DNA of 64,000 bases. Source: Streptococcus parasuis (lineage in GTDB: Bacteria; Bacillota; Bacilli; Lactobacillales; Streptococcaceae). The position numbers were made by a program, and so were the translations under genes. Every line of letters begins with the position of its first letter. Within the stretch, counting starts at the first letter, position 1. The DNA is taken from NCBI RefSeq assembly GCF_021654455.1, contig NZ_AP024276.1, positions 992,001 through 1,056,000 of the forward strand, read 5' to 3'. Under the pieces are notes generated by a model. The model saw nothing but the letters and a program-made list of their open reading frames with translations, did no database searches and had not been told where the DNA came from. Of this stretch, positions 44,622-53,703 are shown piece by piece.

Positions 44622-46437
44622 ATTTATTCTATTTCTTTGCTCGCTAATCGGATATACTTCGTATGTACGAACCCGAACAAGTATTTCTAAATACCTAGTA
44701 TATATTGGAATAATCAGTTTTCAAGTTACTTTTTTGTATATTGCATCTCTTTTGAATCTTTTAGCGGGTGCTGCATGGCTACTCTATATACTTGGTTTTA
44801 CGTTATTTCTTTTCACTAGTAAAGGGAGTATCCGCCATATTTTTGAGGCCATTATCAACAATCTTCATTTTGTTTCTTTATTCATGGCTATCTATGTGGT
44901 GCTTTATTGTCTAGCATTGTGGAATCAAACACTTGTCCATTATGATAATTTTACTCATTGGGCAACCATTGTAAAATTTCTACATCTGGAAAATAGACTT
45001 CCGAATATTAATGATACCATTATTTCCTATAACAATTACCCAATCGGAAGTTCATTATATCTTTATTACATTACAAAGTTTGTTAGTTTTAACGACGGTA
45101 TCCTGTTAATCGGCCAATTTATCGTTATCGCAGCAGCTCAATATGCAATTTTTGATACAGTAAAAGATAAGCGAAGATTGTTACCTAATGCGCTGATTTT
45201 TGCAGGCATAGGAGTGATGACTTATCTTAATTTTTCCATCCGCTACAATAATCTTTTAGTTGATGCTCTTATTGCGGCCTTGTCTGTTGCTGCCGTTTCT
45301 GTACTATTTGAAATGAAGAAGGAGAATTTCCTAGGAAGTACAGTCGTGGTGACATTGATTTTAAATTTCCTAGTGATGGTCAAGGCTAGTGCTCTATTTT
45401 TTGTAATCTGTATCATCCTTGCCTATTTTGTAATTGGCATGAAAAGGCAACTATTTAAAGAAAGCCGAAAGCTCTCCATTTATTCGTTGCTGACACTGTT
45501 GCCAATCATAAGTAATAGAATCTGGTCATTCCATGTGAAAACAACCTTCGGTGATTCAATTATCAAGAAACATGAAGTTCATTCAGGATCAATAACTGAT
45601 GTTTTACAACTACAGCTGACAGCTGATCAGACAAAAATACTACAAACTTATCTAGACACCGTCTTTTCATTTAAAACACTCTCTAGTGTTCAAATATTAT
45701 TAATATTTTGTTTGGCATTGGGCTTGTTAATCTTTTATGGCATTAAGTACAAACAATGGAAGTCTAATCTTCAAATTTATTTGGTATGTGCATTAGTTAC
45801 GGTCCTGTATTATGCTGGAAATTTAGTCATGTACCTAACAGCTATGCCGGTTGATGAGGCTTTAAGAGTTGCAGGTTTTGAACGATATATATTAACGATT
45901 ATTCTAATCAATCTGTTTATTTTTATCATTCAACTTGTTCGTCAGATGGATGATGTTTTTTACGAAAAAAATTATTTAAAAAGAAATAATCGTTCGTATA
46001 AATCTTTTAGAAATAAGAAGTTATATGAATTAACGACGATAGCTGCTTTAATGCTATTTACAGGATTTATTATTTCAGATACAAATGGTATGTCTGAGCA
46101 AATGAATACCGTCTTAGAAGAACAAAGTGCGTTAAATGAAATTGCAAAAGAGAAACACCTAGAATCGGGAAATTATTTGGTAGTTTCGGCAAACCAAGAA
46201 CAGGTAGATAATTATTTTCTACAATATTACGCCAGGTATGTTTTATGGAATCCACATGTTGATGCCCGATATGATTTTATTGTCACTGACAATGAGTTTG
46301 AAACTATTATCAAACAATATGATGGTGTATTACTGCTGGATAATCACTATACTTTCGTAGCAACTATGAAGAAATTAACTCAGCGCACACTATCACCTGG
46401 TTACTATCCTGTGGAACAATTTCATTTTGACAAGTAG
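44608..46437 (+). CDS. Large multi-spanning membrane protein of the polysaccharide locus
   Basis: A 609-aa protein with about 12 transmembrane segments and a C-terminal extracellular domain (about 480-609). The loop HYDNFTHWATIVKFL after the fourth segment or so, with acidic and His residues, resembles the catalytic loop of GT-C glycosyltransferases such as the GT39/GT83 group. It overlaps the synthase gene by 14 nt, so it is coupled to it. A role in adding side groups to, or exporting, the polymer is inference. Confidence 0.75.
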   Translation: MSVIKFILFLCSLIGYTSYVRTRTSISKYLVYIGIISFQVTFLYIASLLNLLAGAAWLLYILGFTLFLFTSKGSIRHIFEAIINNLHFVSLFMAIYVVLYCLALWNQTLVHYDNFTHWATIVKFLHLENRLPNINDTIISYNNYPIGSSLYLYYITKFVSFNDGILLIGQFIVIAAAQYAIFDTVKDKRRLLPNALIFAGIGVMTYLNFSIRYNNLLVDALIAALSVAAVSVLFEMKKENFLGSTVVVTLILNFLVMVKASALFFVICIILAYFVIGMKRQLFKESRKLSIYSLLTLLPIISNRIWSFHVKTTFGDSIIKKHEVHSGSITDVLQLQLTADQTKILQTYLDTVFSFKTLSSVQILLIFCLALGLLIFYGIKYKQWKSNLQIYLVCALVTVLYYAGNLVMYLTAMPVDEALRVAGFERYILTIILINLFIFIIQLVRQMDDVFYEKNYLKRNNRSYKSFRNKKLYELTTIAALMLFTGFIISDTNGMSEQMNTVLEEQSALNEIAKEKHLESGNYLVVSANQEQVDNYFLQYYARYVLWNPHVDARYDFIVTDNEFETIIKQYDGVLLLDNHYTFVATMKKLTQRTLSPGYYPVEQFHFDK

Positions 46438-46528
46438 GAAAACCAAGCTGGTAAAAGATGTCTCTATTTGTTATACTAATAACTAATTACTCCGATGAAT
46501 GAATACATGTTGGGAGTGTATATTTACA

Positions 46529-47587
46529 ATGGAAGCAGATACAAACAAATTCAGAAAGAAAACACGATTTCATATCTTATTAATCTATGGGTTCTTATTA
46601 TTGTTATTTTTGTTTTTCTTTTATACAGAAATAAGAAATGATGATTTCAAGTCGGTTTTATTCATCTGTATCATAGCGTTAATCTTATTTGGTTTATTTT
46701 TTGAAATCGTACAATTTTCCAGATTATTAAAAGCATCCGAAAAACAAAATATCCTATTACAAAATAGTTTTGACGTATTAGAAAACATCAATCTCTATAT
46801 TATTGATAGAGATTACAATTATCTTTATATGAACCAACCAGATGTCACCTTTATGGAAAAGAATTTTCATGTTAGTCCGAAGGTTGGGAAAAATGTTTCT
46901 GACTACTTATCAGCAGAACACTTTGATTCTTTAAAAGCAAATGTGAATGCAGCATTAGAAAATAATTTTCATACTTCTGAGGAAGTCTTTGATCATGAGG
47001 GAGAGAATTTTGTGCTCTATACCTCATATTCTCCAATTAAAAATAAGCGGGGAGAAGTAGTAGCCATATGTTGCATCACTACAAATGTTACAGACGTTGT
47101 CAATGAGAAGGAAAAAATGTTAAAATTAATTTATCAAGATCCTCTTACAGAAGTCTATAATCGTAGAAAACTCCACGAATATTACGCTGAAGTTATCCAA
47201 AAAGACAATTTAAGTATATGGGTTTTTGTTTTTGATTTAGATAATTTTAAATCCTCAAATGATGCGTTTGGACATGCTGTAGGAGATCAAATTCTTATTC
47301 AATTTAGTAATATTCTAATGAATGAGTTTCCATCAACTGCACTTGTTTCAAGGTTGGGAGGAGATGAATTCTGTGTTCTCTTGCCAGAAACAACACATTT
47401 CGATATTTTACGCATTCAATCGAATATTGTCCTCAAAATGCAAGAGTTTAATCTCTTTGGGGTATCCGTTTCAATTGGTAAGACATTTGCTAGAAATCCA
47501 AGATATCATGAATTGGATGAGTTTTTGGCAGAAGCAGACAGTAATATGTATGCGCAAAAAAAATCTCAAAAAATACAGTCTAAATAA
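46529..47587 (+). CDS. Membrane diguanylate cyclase (PAS-GGDEF)
   Basis: A 352-aa enzyme predicted to make c-di-GMP from two GTP. Two transmembrane helices (about 14-35 and 41-62), a PAS domain (about 75-190, with NINLYIIDRDYNYLYMNQPD) and a GGDEF domain follow one another. The active-site motif is intact (SRLGGDEF, G277-F281). The usual RxxD inhibitory site five residues earlier is missing, so feedback inhibition may be absent. The start at 46529 (MEADTNKF) has GGGAG upstream; 46499 is a longer alternative. Confidence 0.9.
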   Translation: MEADTNKFRKKTRFHILLIYGFLLLLFLFFFYTEIRNDDFKSVLFICIIALILFGLFFEIVQFSRLLKASEKQNILLQNSFDVLENINLYIIDRDYNYLYMNQPDVTFMEKNFHVSPKVGKNVSDYLSAEHFDSLKANVNAALENNFHTSEEVFDHEGENFVLYTSYSPIKNKRGEVVAICCITTNVTDVVNEKEKMLKLIYQDPLTEVYNRRKLHEYYAEVIQKDNLSIWVFVFDLDNFKSSNDAFGHAVGDQILIQFSNILMNEFPSTALVSRLGGDEFCVLLPETTHFDILRIQSNIVLKMQEFNLFGVSVSIGKTFARNPRYHELDEFLAEADSNMYAQKKSQKIQSK

Positions 47588-47661
47588 TGATGATAACTCT
47601 TACTGTCTTGGAAAAAACGTGTGACAGTATCCTCATAATAGAAAGAGGTTGAAAATATTTA

Positions 47662-48375
47662 GTGCGAACCGATGATTTTTATTTGCTATTTCAACCAATT
47701 GTTAATGTGGAAACTAGCAAAACGAATGTTGCAAAAGCTGACGAATATGAAGTATTGCTCCGTTCATACAAAACAGATACCTTCCCATCAGATGAATTTC
47801 ACTTTATTCTATCTAATGAAGAATACTATATGATCTTCATGGACTGGTTTAGTGAAAAAATTGAAGAAAAATTAAAGCAGCATCCCGAGATTGTACTTTC
47901 TGTGAATTTTGATTTAGATCAATTTCAATATATTGGAACCATTCAATTTTTAGAACGATTTACCTCTTATTCTGAAAATATCTTAATTGAAATAACCGAA
48001 CACTTTCCAACTAGGAACCCTGAATTATTAGATAGTTTGCATGAAATCCTAAAAAAAATAAAACAATATCACTATAAAATTGCAATTGATGATTTTACAG
48101 AAGGAATTAATACCTATTTTCTTTATAAAAAATATAGAAGCTATTATAACCGAATCAAGATTACCTATAGGAACAATGTTTTATCATGGCTTAATATTGT
48201 ATTTTTAGCCAATTATGTGAGACTAATAAATAAAATTTACTCTAAAGAGATTAGCGTTGTAGTTGAGAAAATTGATACAGAGAATAAGGCAAAATGGATG
48301 AGAAAATTTGGTCTATATCGTCAGCAAGGGTATTATTGGGGAAAAGGCTCAGAAAAGATTGAACAATTAGATTAA
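47662..48375 (+). CDS. EAL-domain c-di-GMP phosphodiesterase
   Basis: A 237-aa stand-alone EAL protein predicted to break down c-di-GMP. The EAL motif is E30-V-L (YEVLLR), with LSVNFD, LIEITEH, AIDDFTEG (D143-D144), RIKIT and QGYYWGKG further on. Most metal ligands are kept, but the DDFGTG loop is altered to DDFTEG, so activity may be reduced. The start is GTG at 47662 with GAGG upstream. It is the last gene of the locus, ending at a strong terminator. Confidence 0.85.
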   Translation: MRTDDFYLLFQPIVNVETSKTNVAKADEYEVLLRSYKTDTFPSDEFHFILSNEEYYMIFMDWFSEKIEEKLKQHPEIVLSVNFDLDQFQYIGTIQFLERFTSYSENILIEITEHFPTRNPELLDSLHEILKKIKQYHYKIAIDDFTEGINTYFLYKKYRSYYNRIKITYRNNVLSWLNIVFLANYVRLINKIYSKEISVVVEKIDTENKAKWMRKFGLYRQQGYYWGKGSEKIEQLD

Positions 48376-48390
48376 ATGAATATTTTAAAA

Positions 48391-48431
48391 AAAATACAGG
48401 AGTCTTGTCTAAATGACAGATCCTGTATTTT
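48391..48431 (+). terminator. Terminator of the c-di-GMP locus
   Basis: AAAATACAGGA (48391-48401) pairs with TCCTGTATTTT (48421-48431), with a smaller GTC/GAC pair inside the loop and a T-run at the end. Confidence 0.9.
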
Positions 48432-48477
48432 TAGTTTTAGTTTAATTGATTCTTATGAAGAGAAATATTGTTGTTTA

Positions 48478-48510
48478 AAATTCCAAAGGTAAACATTTCC
48501 TTTGGAATTT
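48478..48510. repeat. Perfect 12-bp hairpin of unknown role
   Basis: AAATTCCAAAGG and CCTTTGGAATTT flank a short loop. No T-run follows. It lies between the locus terminator and dif. Confidence 0.6.
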
Positions 48511-48566
48511 AACTTAAGGAGATATGAGGGCTATTCATTATAAAAAGATCATCAAAGACTCCATGC

Positions 48567-48597
48567 ATCTTTCCGAAAAACTATAATTTTCTTGAAA
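48567..48597. other. dif_SL-type chromosome dimer resolution site
   Basis: A 31-bp site containing TTTCCGAAAAACTA and TTTTCTTGAAA, the pattern of streptococcal and lactococcal dif_SL sites. It lies 53 nt before xerS, the usual place. XerS resolves chromosome dimers here, with FtsK help, at the replication terminus. Confidence 0.88.
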
Positions 48598-48649
48598 CTT
48601 ATATAGGATTATGCTATACTACTCATATAGCTAAAATCAGGAGAAAATG

Positions 48650-49720
48650 ATGAGACGCGAGTTATTATTGGAAAAAATTGATCAACTAAAAGAAATTATG
48701 CCTTGGTATGTCTTGGAATATTATCAGTCCAAGTTGTCTGTGCCCTACAGTTTTACAACCTTGTATGAATACTTGAAAGAATACCGTCGTTTTTTTGAGT
48801 GGTTACAGGATTCGGATTTGGTGTCTGTTGAACGGATTGCTGACATTCCATTAGATGTCTTGGAACATCTGACCAAAAAAGATATGGAGGCCTTTATTCT
48901 TTATCTGCGGGAGCGTCCTTTGCTGAACGCCAATACCACGCAGAATGGTGTGTCGCAGACCACCATTAACCGTACCCTCTCGGCCCTTTCTAGTCTCTTC
49001 AAGTATTTAACCGAAGAAGTGGAAAATGAGCAGGGCGAGCCCTACTTCTACCGCAATGTCATGAAGAAGGTGTCGACCAAAAAGAAGAAGGAAACCTTGG
49101 CAGCGCGGGCGGAGAACATCAAGCAAAAGCTCTTTTTGGGCGATGAAACCATGGAGTTTTTGGACTATGTAGACAATGAATACCAAGCCAAGCTATCCAA
49201 GCGGGCCCTCTCCTCTTTCCAGAAAAACAAGGAGCGGGATTTGGCGATTCTGGCCCTTCTCTTGGCTTCTGGCGTCCGTCTGTCAGAAGCGGTAAATTTG
49301 GATCTTCGAGATGTCAACCTCAATATGATGATGATCGAAGTAACCCGTAAGGGTGGTAAGCGGGACTCGGTTAATGTGGCTGGGTTTGCTAAGCCCTATC
49401 TGGAAGCCTATATGAGCATCCGTCAGCAACGCTACAAGGCTGAAAAAACGGATACGGCCTTCTTCCTATCCGAATACCGTGGTCTGCCCAATCGTATTGA
49501 TGCTTCATCTATCGAAAAAATGGTTGCGAAATATTCTGCGGACTTCAAGATACGAGTGACACCCCACAAACTCCGTCACACGCTGGCAACACGGCTCTAT
49601 GATGCCACCAAGTCGCAAGTTCTGGTCAGTCATCAGCTGGGTCACGCCAATACCCAGGTTACCGACCTCTATACCCATATCGTCAACGATGAGCAGAAAA
49701 ATGCTCTGGATCAATTATGA
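48650..49720 (+). CDS. xerS: XerS tyrosine recombinase
   Basis: A 356-aa single-protein recombinase that acts on dif_SL. The N-terminal SAM-like domain (about 10-130) binds the site; the catalytic domain shows Arg in [16 protein letters not shown] (His and Arg), LGHANTQ (His) and the Tyr in TDLYTHI. I prefer the second ATG at 48650, with AGGAG 6 nt upstream. It stands alone with its target site, as in other streptococci. Confidence 0.96.
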   Translation: MRRELLLEKIDQLKEIMPWYVLEYYQSKLSVPYSFTTLYEYLKEYRRFFEWLQDSDLVSVERIADIPLDVLEHLTKKDMEAFILYLRERPLLNANTTQNGVSQTTINRTLSALSSLFKYLTEEVENEQGEPYFYRNVMKKVSTKKKKETLAARAENIKQKLFLGDETMEFLDYVDNEYQAKLSKRALSSFQKNKERDLAILALLLASGVRLSEAVNLDLRDVNLNMMMIEVTRKGGKRDSVNVAGFAKPYLEAYMSIRQQRYKAEKTDTAFFLSEYRGLPNRIDASSIEKMVAKYSADFKIRVTPHKLRHTLATRLYDATKSQVLVSHQLGHANTQVTDLYTHIVNDEQKNALDQL

Positions 49721-49750
49721 TGTTGCGTAAATTTAATTATGTAAATTAAT

Positions 49751-49782
49751 AAAGGAGTAAGCTCAAACTTACTCCTTTTTCT
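49751..49782. terminator. Terminator between xerS and the phosphohexomutase gene
   Basis: AAAGGAGTAAG pairs with CTTACTCCTTT, with a T-run on the right and a less regular A-rich left side. Confidence 0.85.
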
Positions 49783-49789
49783 ACTAAAT

Positions 49790-51298
49790 CTAAATCAATT
49801 CTTTCAATTTTTCCTGATTAACTGCTGGGTACTGGTCCAAAAAGACTGAGAGGGTTCGTAAAACTGCAGGAATATAGCCAATCTGGTCATTCTCCACCTG
49901 CAGGACTAAAAGTGGCTCGTGGAGGCTCATACGGAGCAAGAACCATCCGTCACCATAAGGCTCAGTCAGGTCAAACCGCACTCCTTCTTCGTTTTCTGGG
50001 TTAAAAGCAAAGCCTTCGATAGTGGTTTGACGGAGGTCAGCTATCACCTGTTCACCAAGGGCTCGATAGTCTGCCACTTCTAGTTTGAAACGCACTTCTT
50101 GGGTTTCAAGTGGTTGTTTGAGCTGGGCAATCAAGTCGTCCAAGGACTTGCCTTCCGCTTGCAGTTTTGGTAAGAGCATGAGAATCTTAGCCGCCACATA
50201 GGTGCCGTCATCAAGGAAGTAATTTTCCTTAAAGGCAGCGTGTCCAGAGGTTTCGATAGCCAACTGGCAATCAACTCCCTCTTGGTTGGCTAAAATAGCA
50301 CGGTTGATCACATTACGGTAGCCTGAAATATAGCGAATTTGTTTGCCACCCAGGCTTTCTATAAAGAATTTCAGGTGTTCAGTTGTTGGGGAATTGGTCA
50401 CAATGCTGGTTCCTGGGTGTTCCGCCAAAGTAATCTGGCTGAGAACGGCAATCAGGTTGTTACGATTGAGAATTTCTCCTGACTTGGTGACCAGGGCGGC
50501 ACGGTCAACGTCGGTATCAAAGATAATGCCTAGGTCTGCACCTTGCTTCAAGACAGCCTGACGAATGCTTTCCATAGCTTCCTTGTTATCAGGGTTTGGA
50601 ACGTGATTTGGGAAGGTTCCGTCTGGGTCTAGGAATTGTGAGCCTGTGGTATCTGCTCCCAATTCTGCCAACACTTTCTCAGCAAAGAATCCACCCGCAC
50701 CGTTTCCAGCATCGACAATGATATTAAGACCTGTCAGTGGTTTTTCTTGTCCACCACAGGCGGTACGAATTTTACCAACCAAGTCATGGGCATAAGGCGT
50801 AATCAGGTCTGCACTGGTGACACTTCCAAGGGAAGAAGCTGGCAAGTCTTCACTATGCGAGAGGATGAAGTCGATATCTTCATGTTCTGCTCCGCCATTT
50901 TCCGAAAAAATCTTAATGCCGTTGAAGTAATAGGGCAGGTGGCTGGCAGTGATCATGACACCAGCGTGGCACTTGAACTGAGGGTACTGGGTGCTCATGA
51001 AAAGGGCTGGCGTGGTGGCCATGCCAAAGTCAATCAGCTGAACCCCCAGACGAACGGCTTCTTCTGTAAAGGCTGAAACCAAATCTGGACCGCTAAGACG
51101 GCTGTCTCGACCAATACCGATGGTCAATTGGCCTTTTTGATAGGCCTGCGCCAGTTCTGGCTTCTGAGTTAGCCAATGAATAAGTCCGCGAACCACTTCC
51201 TTGGTGGCTTGTGGAGTGAGATTGACAGCATATTCGTCTGTAGCAATGGCAATGCCACGAATATCTGATCCATTTTGCAAGATGTGATGATGGGACAT
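49790..51298 (-). CDS. Phosphohexomutase (phosphomannomutase/phosphoglucomutase)
   Basis: A 502-aa alpha-D-phosphohexomutase of the ManB/AlgC-like branch. The active-site serine loop is TASHLPYYFNG, the metal-binding loop DTDVDRA, the sugar-binding loop ETSGHAAF, and the phosphate-binding loop lies in the C-terminal RMSLHEPLLVLQVE. It interconverts sugar 1- and 6-phosphates for wall or capsule precursors. A cre-like site TCAAAACGCTTTCA lies upstream at 51441-51454. It is a single-gene unit. Confidence 0.9.
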   Translation of the reverse strand: MSHHHILQNGSDIRGIAIATDEYAVNLTPQATKEVVRGLIHWLTQKPELAQAYQKGQLTIGIGRDSRLSGPDLVSAFTEEAVRLGVQLIDFGMATTPALFMSTQYPQFKCHAGVMITASHLPYYFNGIKIFSENGGAEHEDIDFILSHSEDLPASSLGSVTSADLITPYAHDLVGKIRTACGGQEKPLTGLNIIVDAGNGAGGFFAEKVLAELGADTTGSQFLDPDGTFPNHVPNPDNKEAMESIRQAVLKQGADLGIIFDTDVDRAALVTKSGEILNRNNLIAVLSQITLAEHPGTSIVTNSPTTEHLKFFIESLGGKQIRYISGYRNVINRAILANQEGVDCQLAIETSGHAAFKENYFLDDGTYVAAKILMLLPKLQAEGKSLDDLIAQLKQPLETQEVRFKLEVADYRALGEQVIADLRQTTIEGFAFNPENEEGVRFDLTEPYGDGWFLLRMSLHEPLLVLQVENDQIGYIPAVLRTLSVFLDQYPAVNQEKLKELI

Positions 51299-51440
51299 AG
51301 TAACCTCCTAATCGCCGTTTAGTTTATCTTTTATTACGTCGTTAACTCGCATTGCCGTACTCCAGTACTGCCTGCAGCTCGTTGCCTAGTACTAAAAGCA
51401 TACTAAATGACTTTATCAGTTATTCTAGTATAGCATAATT

Positions 51441-51454
51441 TCAAAACGCTTTCA
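51441..51454. promoter_or_regulatory. Candidate cre site
   Basis: TCAAAACGCTTTCA fits the catabolite response consensus TGNAARCGNWWWCA with one mismatch. It lies about 140 nt before the phosphohexomutase start. Confidence 0.5.
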
Positions 51455-51474
51455 AAATGAAAAAAGCACAGCTT

Positions 51475-52416
51475 TTACTGTACTTTAGTGATGCTTACAG
51501 TTGTACCAACTTCCAGTTGACTTTCCACGGAAATAGCTAGTTCCAACTGATTCAAGACTCGCTTGGTCAGATACAAGCCAAAACCTGTAGCTTTTTGGTG
51601 TTCACGGCCATTAAAACCTGTAAAACCTTCGTCAAACAGGCGTGGAATATCTTCTGCCAGAATCCCAATTCCTGTATCGGAAATGGAAATTCCACCATTC
51701 AATTCAATGGCTACCTTTCCACCAGTCTTATTGTACTTGAGGGCGTTGTCGATAATCTGTGACAAGGCAAAGCTGAGCCATTTTCTGTCGGTCTTCAGTA
51801 GCCAATTTCCATCGATGGTCACTGAAATGTCCTTTTGTAAGAACTGATTGCGGTATTTTTTGACCAAATCGACCACCACATCTCTGACTTCCACCTGCTC
51901 AAATCGAAAATCACTTGCATGGTTGGTCAGCTTGAGGTAGTTGAGGAGATTTGCCATATAATTGTCCAAGCGTAATAGCTGGTGATTGACATCCTGCTGG
52001 TTGAGATTGTCAGTCTGGCTCATCAAAGACAGGGCAGCCAAGGGCACCTTCATCTGGTGGGACCACATTTTGACCATGGCTTGTAGGTCTTCTTCACGTG
52101 ACTTATAGACCAAAAGCTGTTCACGTGTCGCCTCCTTCTCTGCCTCAATCAAGTTGAGATAGGCAAGGTCCACAGGCTTATTGAGCAGGGGCAGAGCTTC
52201 TTCATGGACATAGTCTTCCAAGGCTCTCATGCGGTTGCGAAACTTCCAGAACAGGCCTACTGTCAGTAGGATGATAAGGGTTAGGGACAATAGCAGAGCG
52301 TTTTGCAGGAATTCGGTGGGCAGTTGATAGAGAAAGAAAAGCAAGATAAAACTAGTAGCCAGAACAATGTAGGAGAAGTAAAAACTCCGGTATTCACGGA
52401 TAAATTTTGCTATCAT
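51475..52416 (-). CDS. Intramembrane-sensing histidine kinase (BceS-like)
   Basis: A 313-aa sensor kinase with two transmembrane helices at the N-terminus (about 15-33 and 37-56) and almost no extracellular loop, the BceS design that senses through an ABC transporter. The phosphoacceptor His is in MWSHQMKVPLAAL, and the N, G1 and G2 boxes are visible (IIDNALKYN, ISDTGIGI, GFGLYL). It overlaps the response regulator gene by 4 nt. Confidence 0.9.
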   Translation of the reverse strand: MIAKFIREYRSFYFSYIVLATSFILLFFLYQLPTEFLQNALLLSLTLIILLTVGLFWKFRNRMRALEDYVHEEALPLLNKPVDLAYLNLIEAEKEATREQLLVYKSREEDLQAMVKMWSHQMKVPLAALSLMSQTDNLNQQDVNHQLLRLDNYMANLLNYLKLTNHASDFRFEQVEVRDVVVDLVKKYRNQFLQKDISVTIDGNWLLKTDRKWLSFALSQIIDNALKYNKTGGKVAIELNGGISISDTGIGILAEDIPRLFDEGFTGFNGREHQKATGFGLYLTKRVLNQLELAISVESQLEVGTTVSITKVQ

Positions 52417-53087
52417 TTGACCAAGTACCCCACGCCACGAACGGTATGAATTCGTTCAAACCCGACTTCGCTCACCTTCTTACGTAGTCTGGTCATGTTT
52501 ACATTGAGTGTATTTTGGTCAATAAATTCCTCATTTTCCCAGAGTTTTTCCAAGAGTTCTTCCTTGCTAACAATCTGCCCTTGTCGTTCTAGTAAGGCGG
52601 ACAAAATCTTGGTTTCCGTAGGAGATAATTGAACCTGTTCCGATTCATTTGAAAATCGCCCGTCCAAACTAAGCTGGAACTGGTCAATTGACAAATCAGT
52701 TGATTTGCTGAATTGATTGACTCGACGCAGGAAGGCACCGATTTTGGCATCCAAAATCCCCAGTGAAAAAGGCTTGGACACAAAATCATCACCACCCATG
52801 TTCATAGCCATGACCGCATTCATCTCGTCATCGCTAGAGGAGATAAAGATAATGGGCATGGTCATGGTTTTACGGATTTCTGTCGTCCAGTAAAAGCCGT
52901 TGTAATAGGGTAGGCTAATGTCCATCAGCACCAAGTCTGGTTTGATTTCTGCAACTTCCTGACTGACAGCTCGGAAATTCTGCACACTTTCTACCTGATA
53001 AGATTTTCCCAAATGTTGCTTCAAGAGTTGGACAATCATCTCATCATCTTCAACAATATAAATCTTTTCTTTTTTCATCATTTTCAT
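52413..53087 (-). CDS. OmpR-family response regulator (BceR-like)
   Basis: A 224-aa regulator. The receiver domain has DDE near residue 14 and the phospho-Asp in LVLMDISLPYY; the C-terminal winged helix ends HTVRGVGYLVK. It should activate the transporter operon upstream through the palindromes at 57039-57075. It starts after the toxin-antitoxin pair. Confidence 0.92.
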   Translation of the reverse strand: MKMMKKEKIYIVEDDEMIVQLLKQHLGKSYQVESVQNFRAVSQEVAEIKPDLVLMDISLPYYNGFYWTTEIRKTMTMPIIFISSSDDEMNAVMAMNMGGDDFVSKPFSLGILDAKIGAFLRRVNQFSKSTDLSIDQFQLSLDGRFSNESEQVQLSPTETKILSALLERQGQIVSKEELLEKLWENEEFIDQNTLNVNMTRLRKKVSEVGFERIHTVRGVGYLVK

Positions 53088-53120
53088 TCTGCAAAAGCCA
53101 GGACACAGGTCTTGGCTTTC

Positions 53121-53378
53121 TTATATACTTCCATTTCTCATTTTTAGACTTGTCAAAATCAATTTGTCATCTTCAATGCTGACGATAACCCTGTAATTGC
53201 CGATACGGTAGCGCCATTGGCCAGAACGATTGGCAGTTAAGGCTTTTCCGTATTGCCTGGGGTTGTCAGTCACATGACTGGACAGGTAGTTGGTAATCTG
53301 CTTTTGAGTAAATTTATCCAGCTTTTTCAACTGTTTGATAAAACGACTGGTTGGTACGAGTTTATAACAAGTCTTCAT
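53121..53378 (-). CDS. RelE/YafQ-family toxin
   Basis: An 85-aa type II toxin predicted to cleave mRNA on the ribosome. FIKQLKKLDKF, the NPRQYGKALTANRSGQWRYRIGNYRVI core and the basic end fit the RelE/ParE superfamily. Its start overlaps the antitoxin gene by 17 nt. Only 33 nt separate it from the response regulator gene. Confidence 0.88.
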   Translation of the reverse strand: MKTCYKLVPTSRFIKQLKKLDKFTQKQITNYLSSHVTDNPRQYGKALTANRSGQWRYRIGNYRVIVSIEDDKLILTSLKMRNGSI

Positions 53379-53613
53379 TCGTCAATCCCAACTCTTCCAA
53401 CATTTCCTCCCAGCTAATCGGCTCAATGCCGTTTGCCAAGTCTTCTTGGTATTCTGCCCAGGCTATGTCTGCCACGCGGGCATCGTATTCGTCCTCAAGA
53501 GCTTCAAGGGTTTTAGTCCGAATGAGTTCTGACAAACTGACACCTTCAAACTTTGCCATAGCCTGCATAAAGAGCTTGTCCTGCTCAGAAACTTTCAATG
53601 TAATAGCTGCCAT
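53362..53613 (-). CDS. RelB-like antitoxin
   Basis: An 83-aa antitoxin with a ribbon-helix-helix N-terminus (ITLKVSEQDKLFMQAMAKFEGVSLSELIR) and an acidic C-terminal tail that would wrap the toxin. It is translated first and overlaps the toxin gene. A palindrome over its promoter at 53640-53659 suggests autoregulation. Confidence 0.88.
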   Translation of the reverse strand: MAAITLKVSEQDKLFMQAMAKFEGVSLSELIRTKTLEALEDEYDARVADIAWAEYQEDLANGIEPISWEEMLEELGLTNEDLL

Positions 53614-53639
53614 TTTCTCACCTCTTCTAGTATTCCTTT

Positions 53640-53659
53640 GGTATTACCATTGTAACACC
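53640..53659 (-). promoter_or_regulatory. Toxin-antitoxin operator and promoter
   Basis: GGTATTAC and GTAACACC form a near-perfect palindrome with a 4-nt centre. On the - strand TTGCTT, a 17-bp spacer and TACAAT form the promoter, the -10 lying inside the palindrome. Confidence 0.65.
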
Positions 53660-53703
53660 GTTTCCTAAAAAAAGCAAGAAATCCCGCATAAGCGAGACTT
53701 CTG

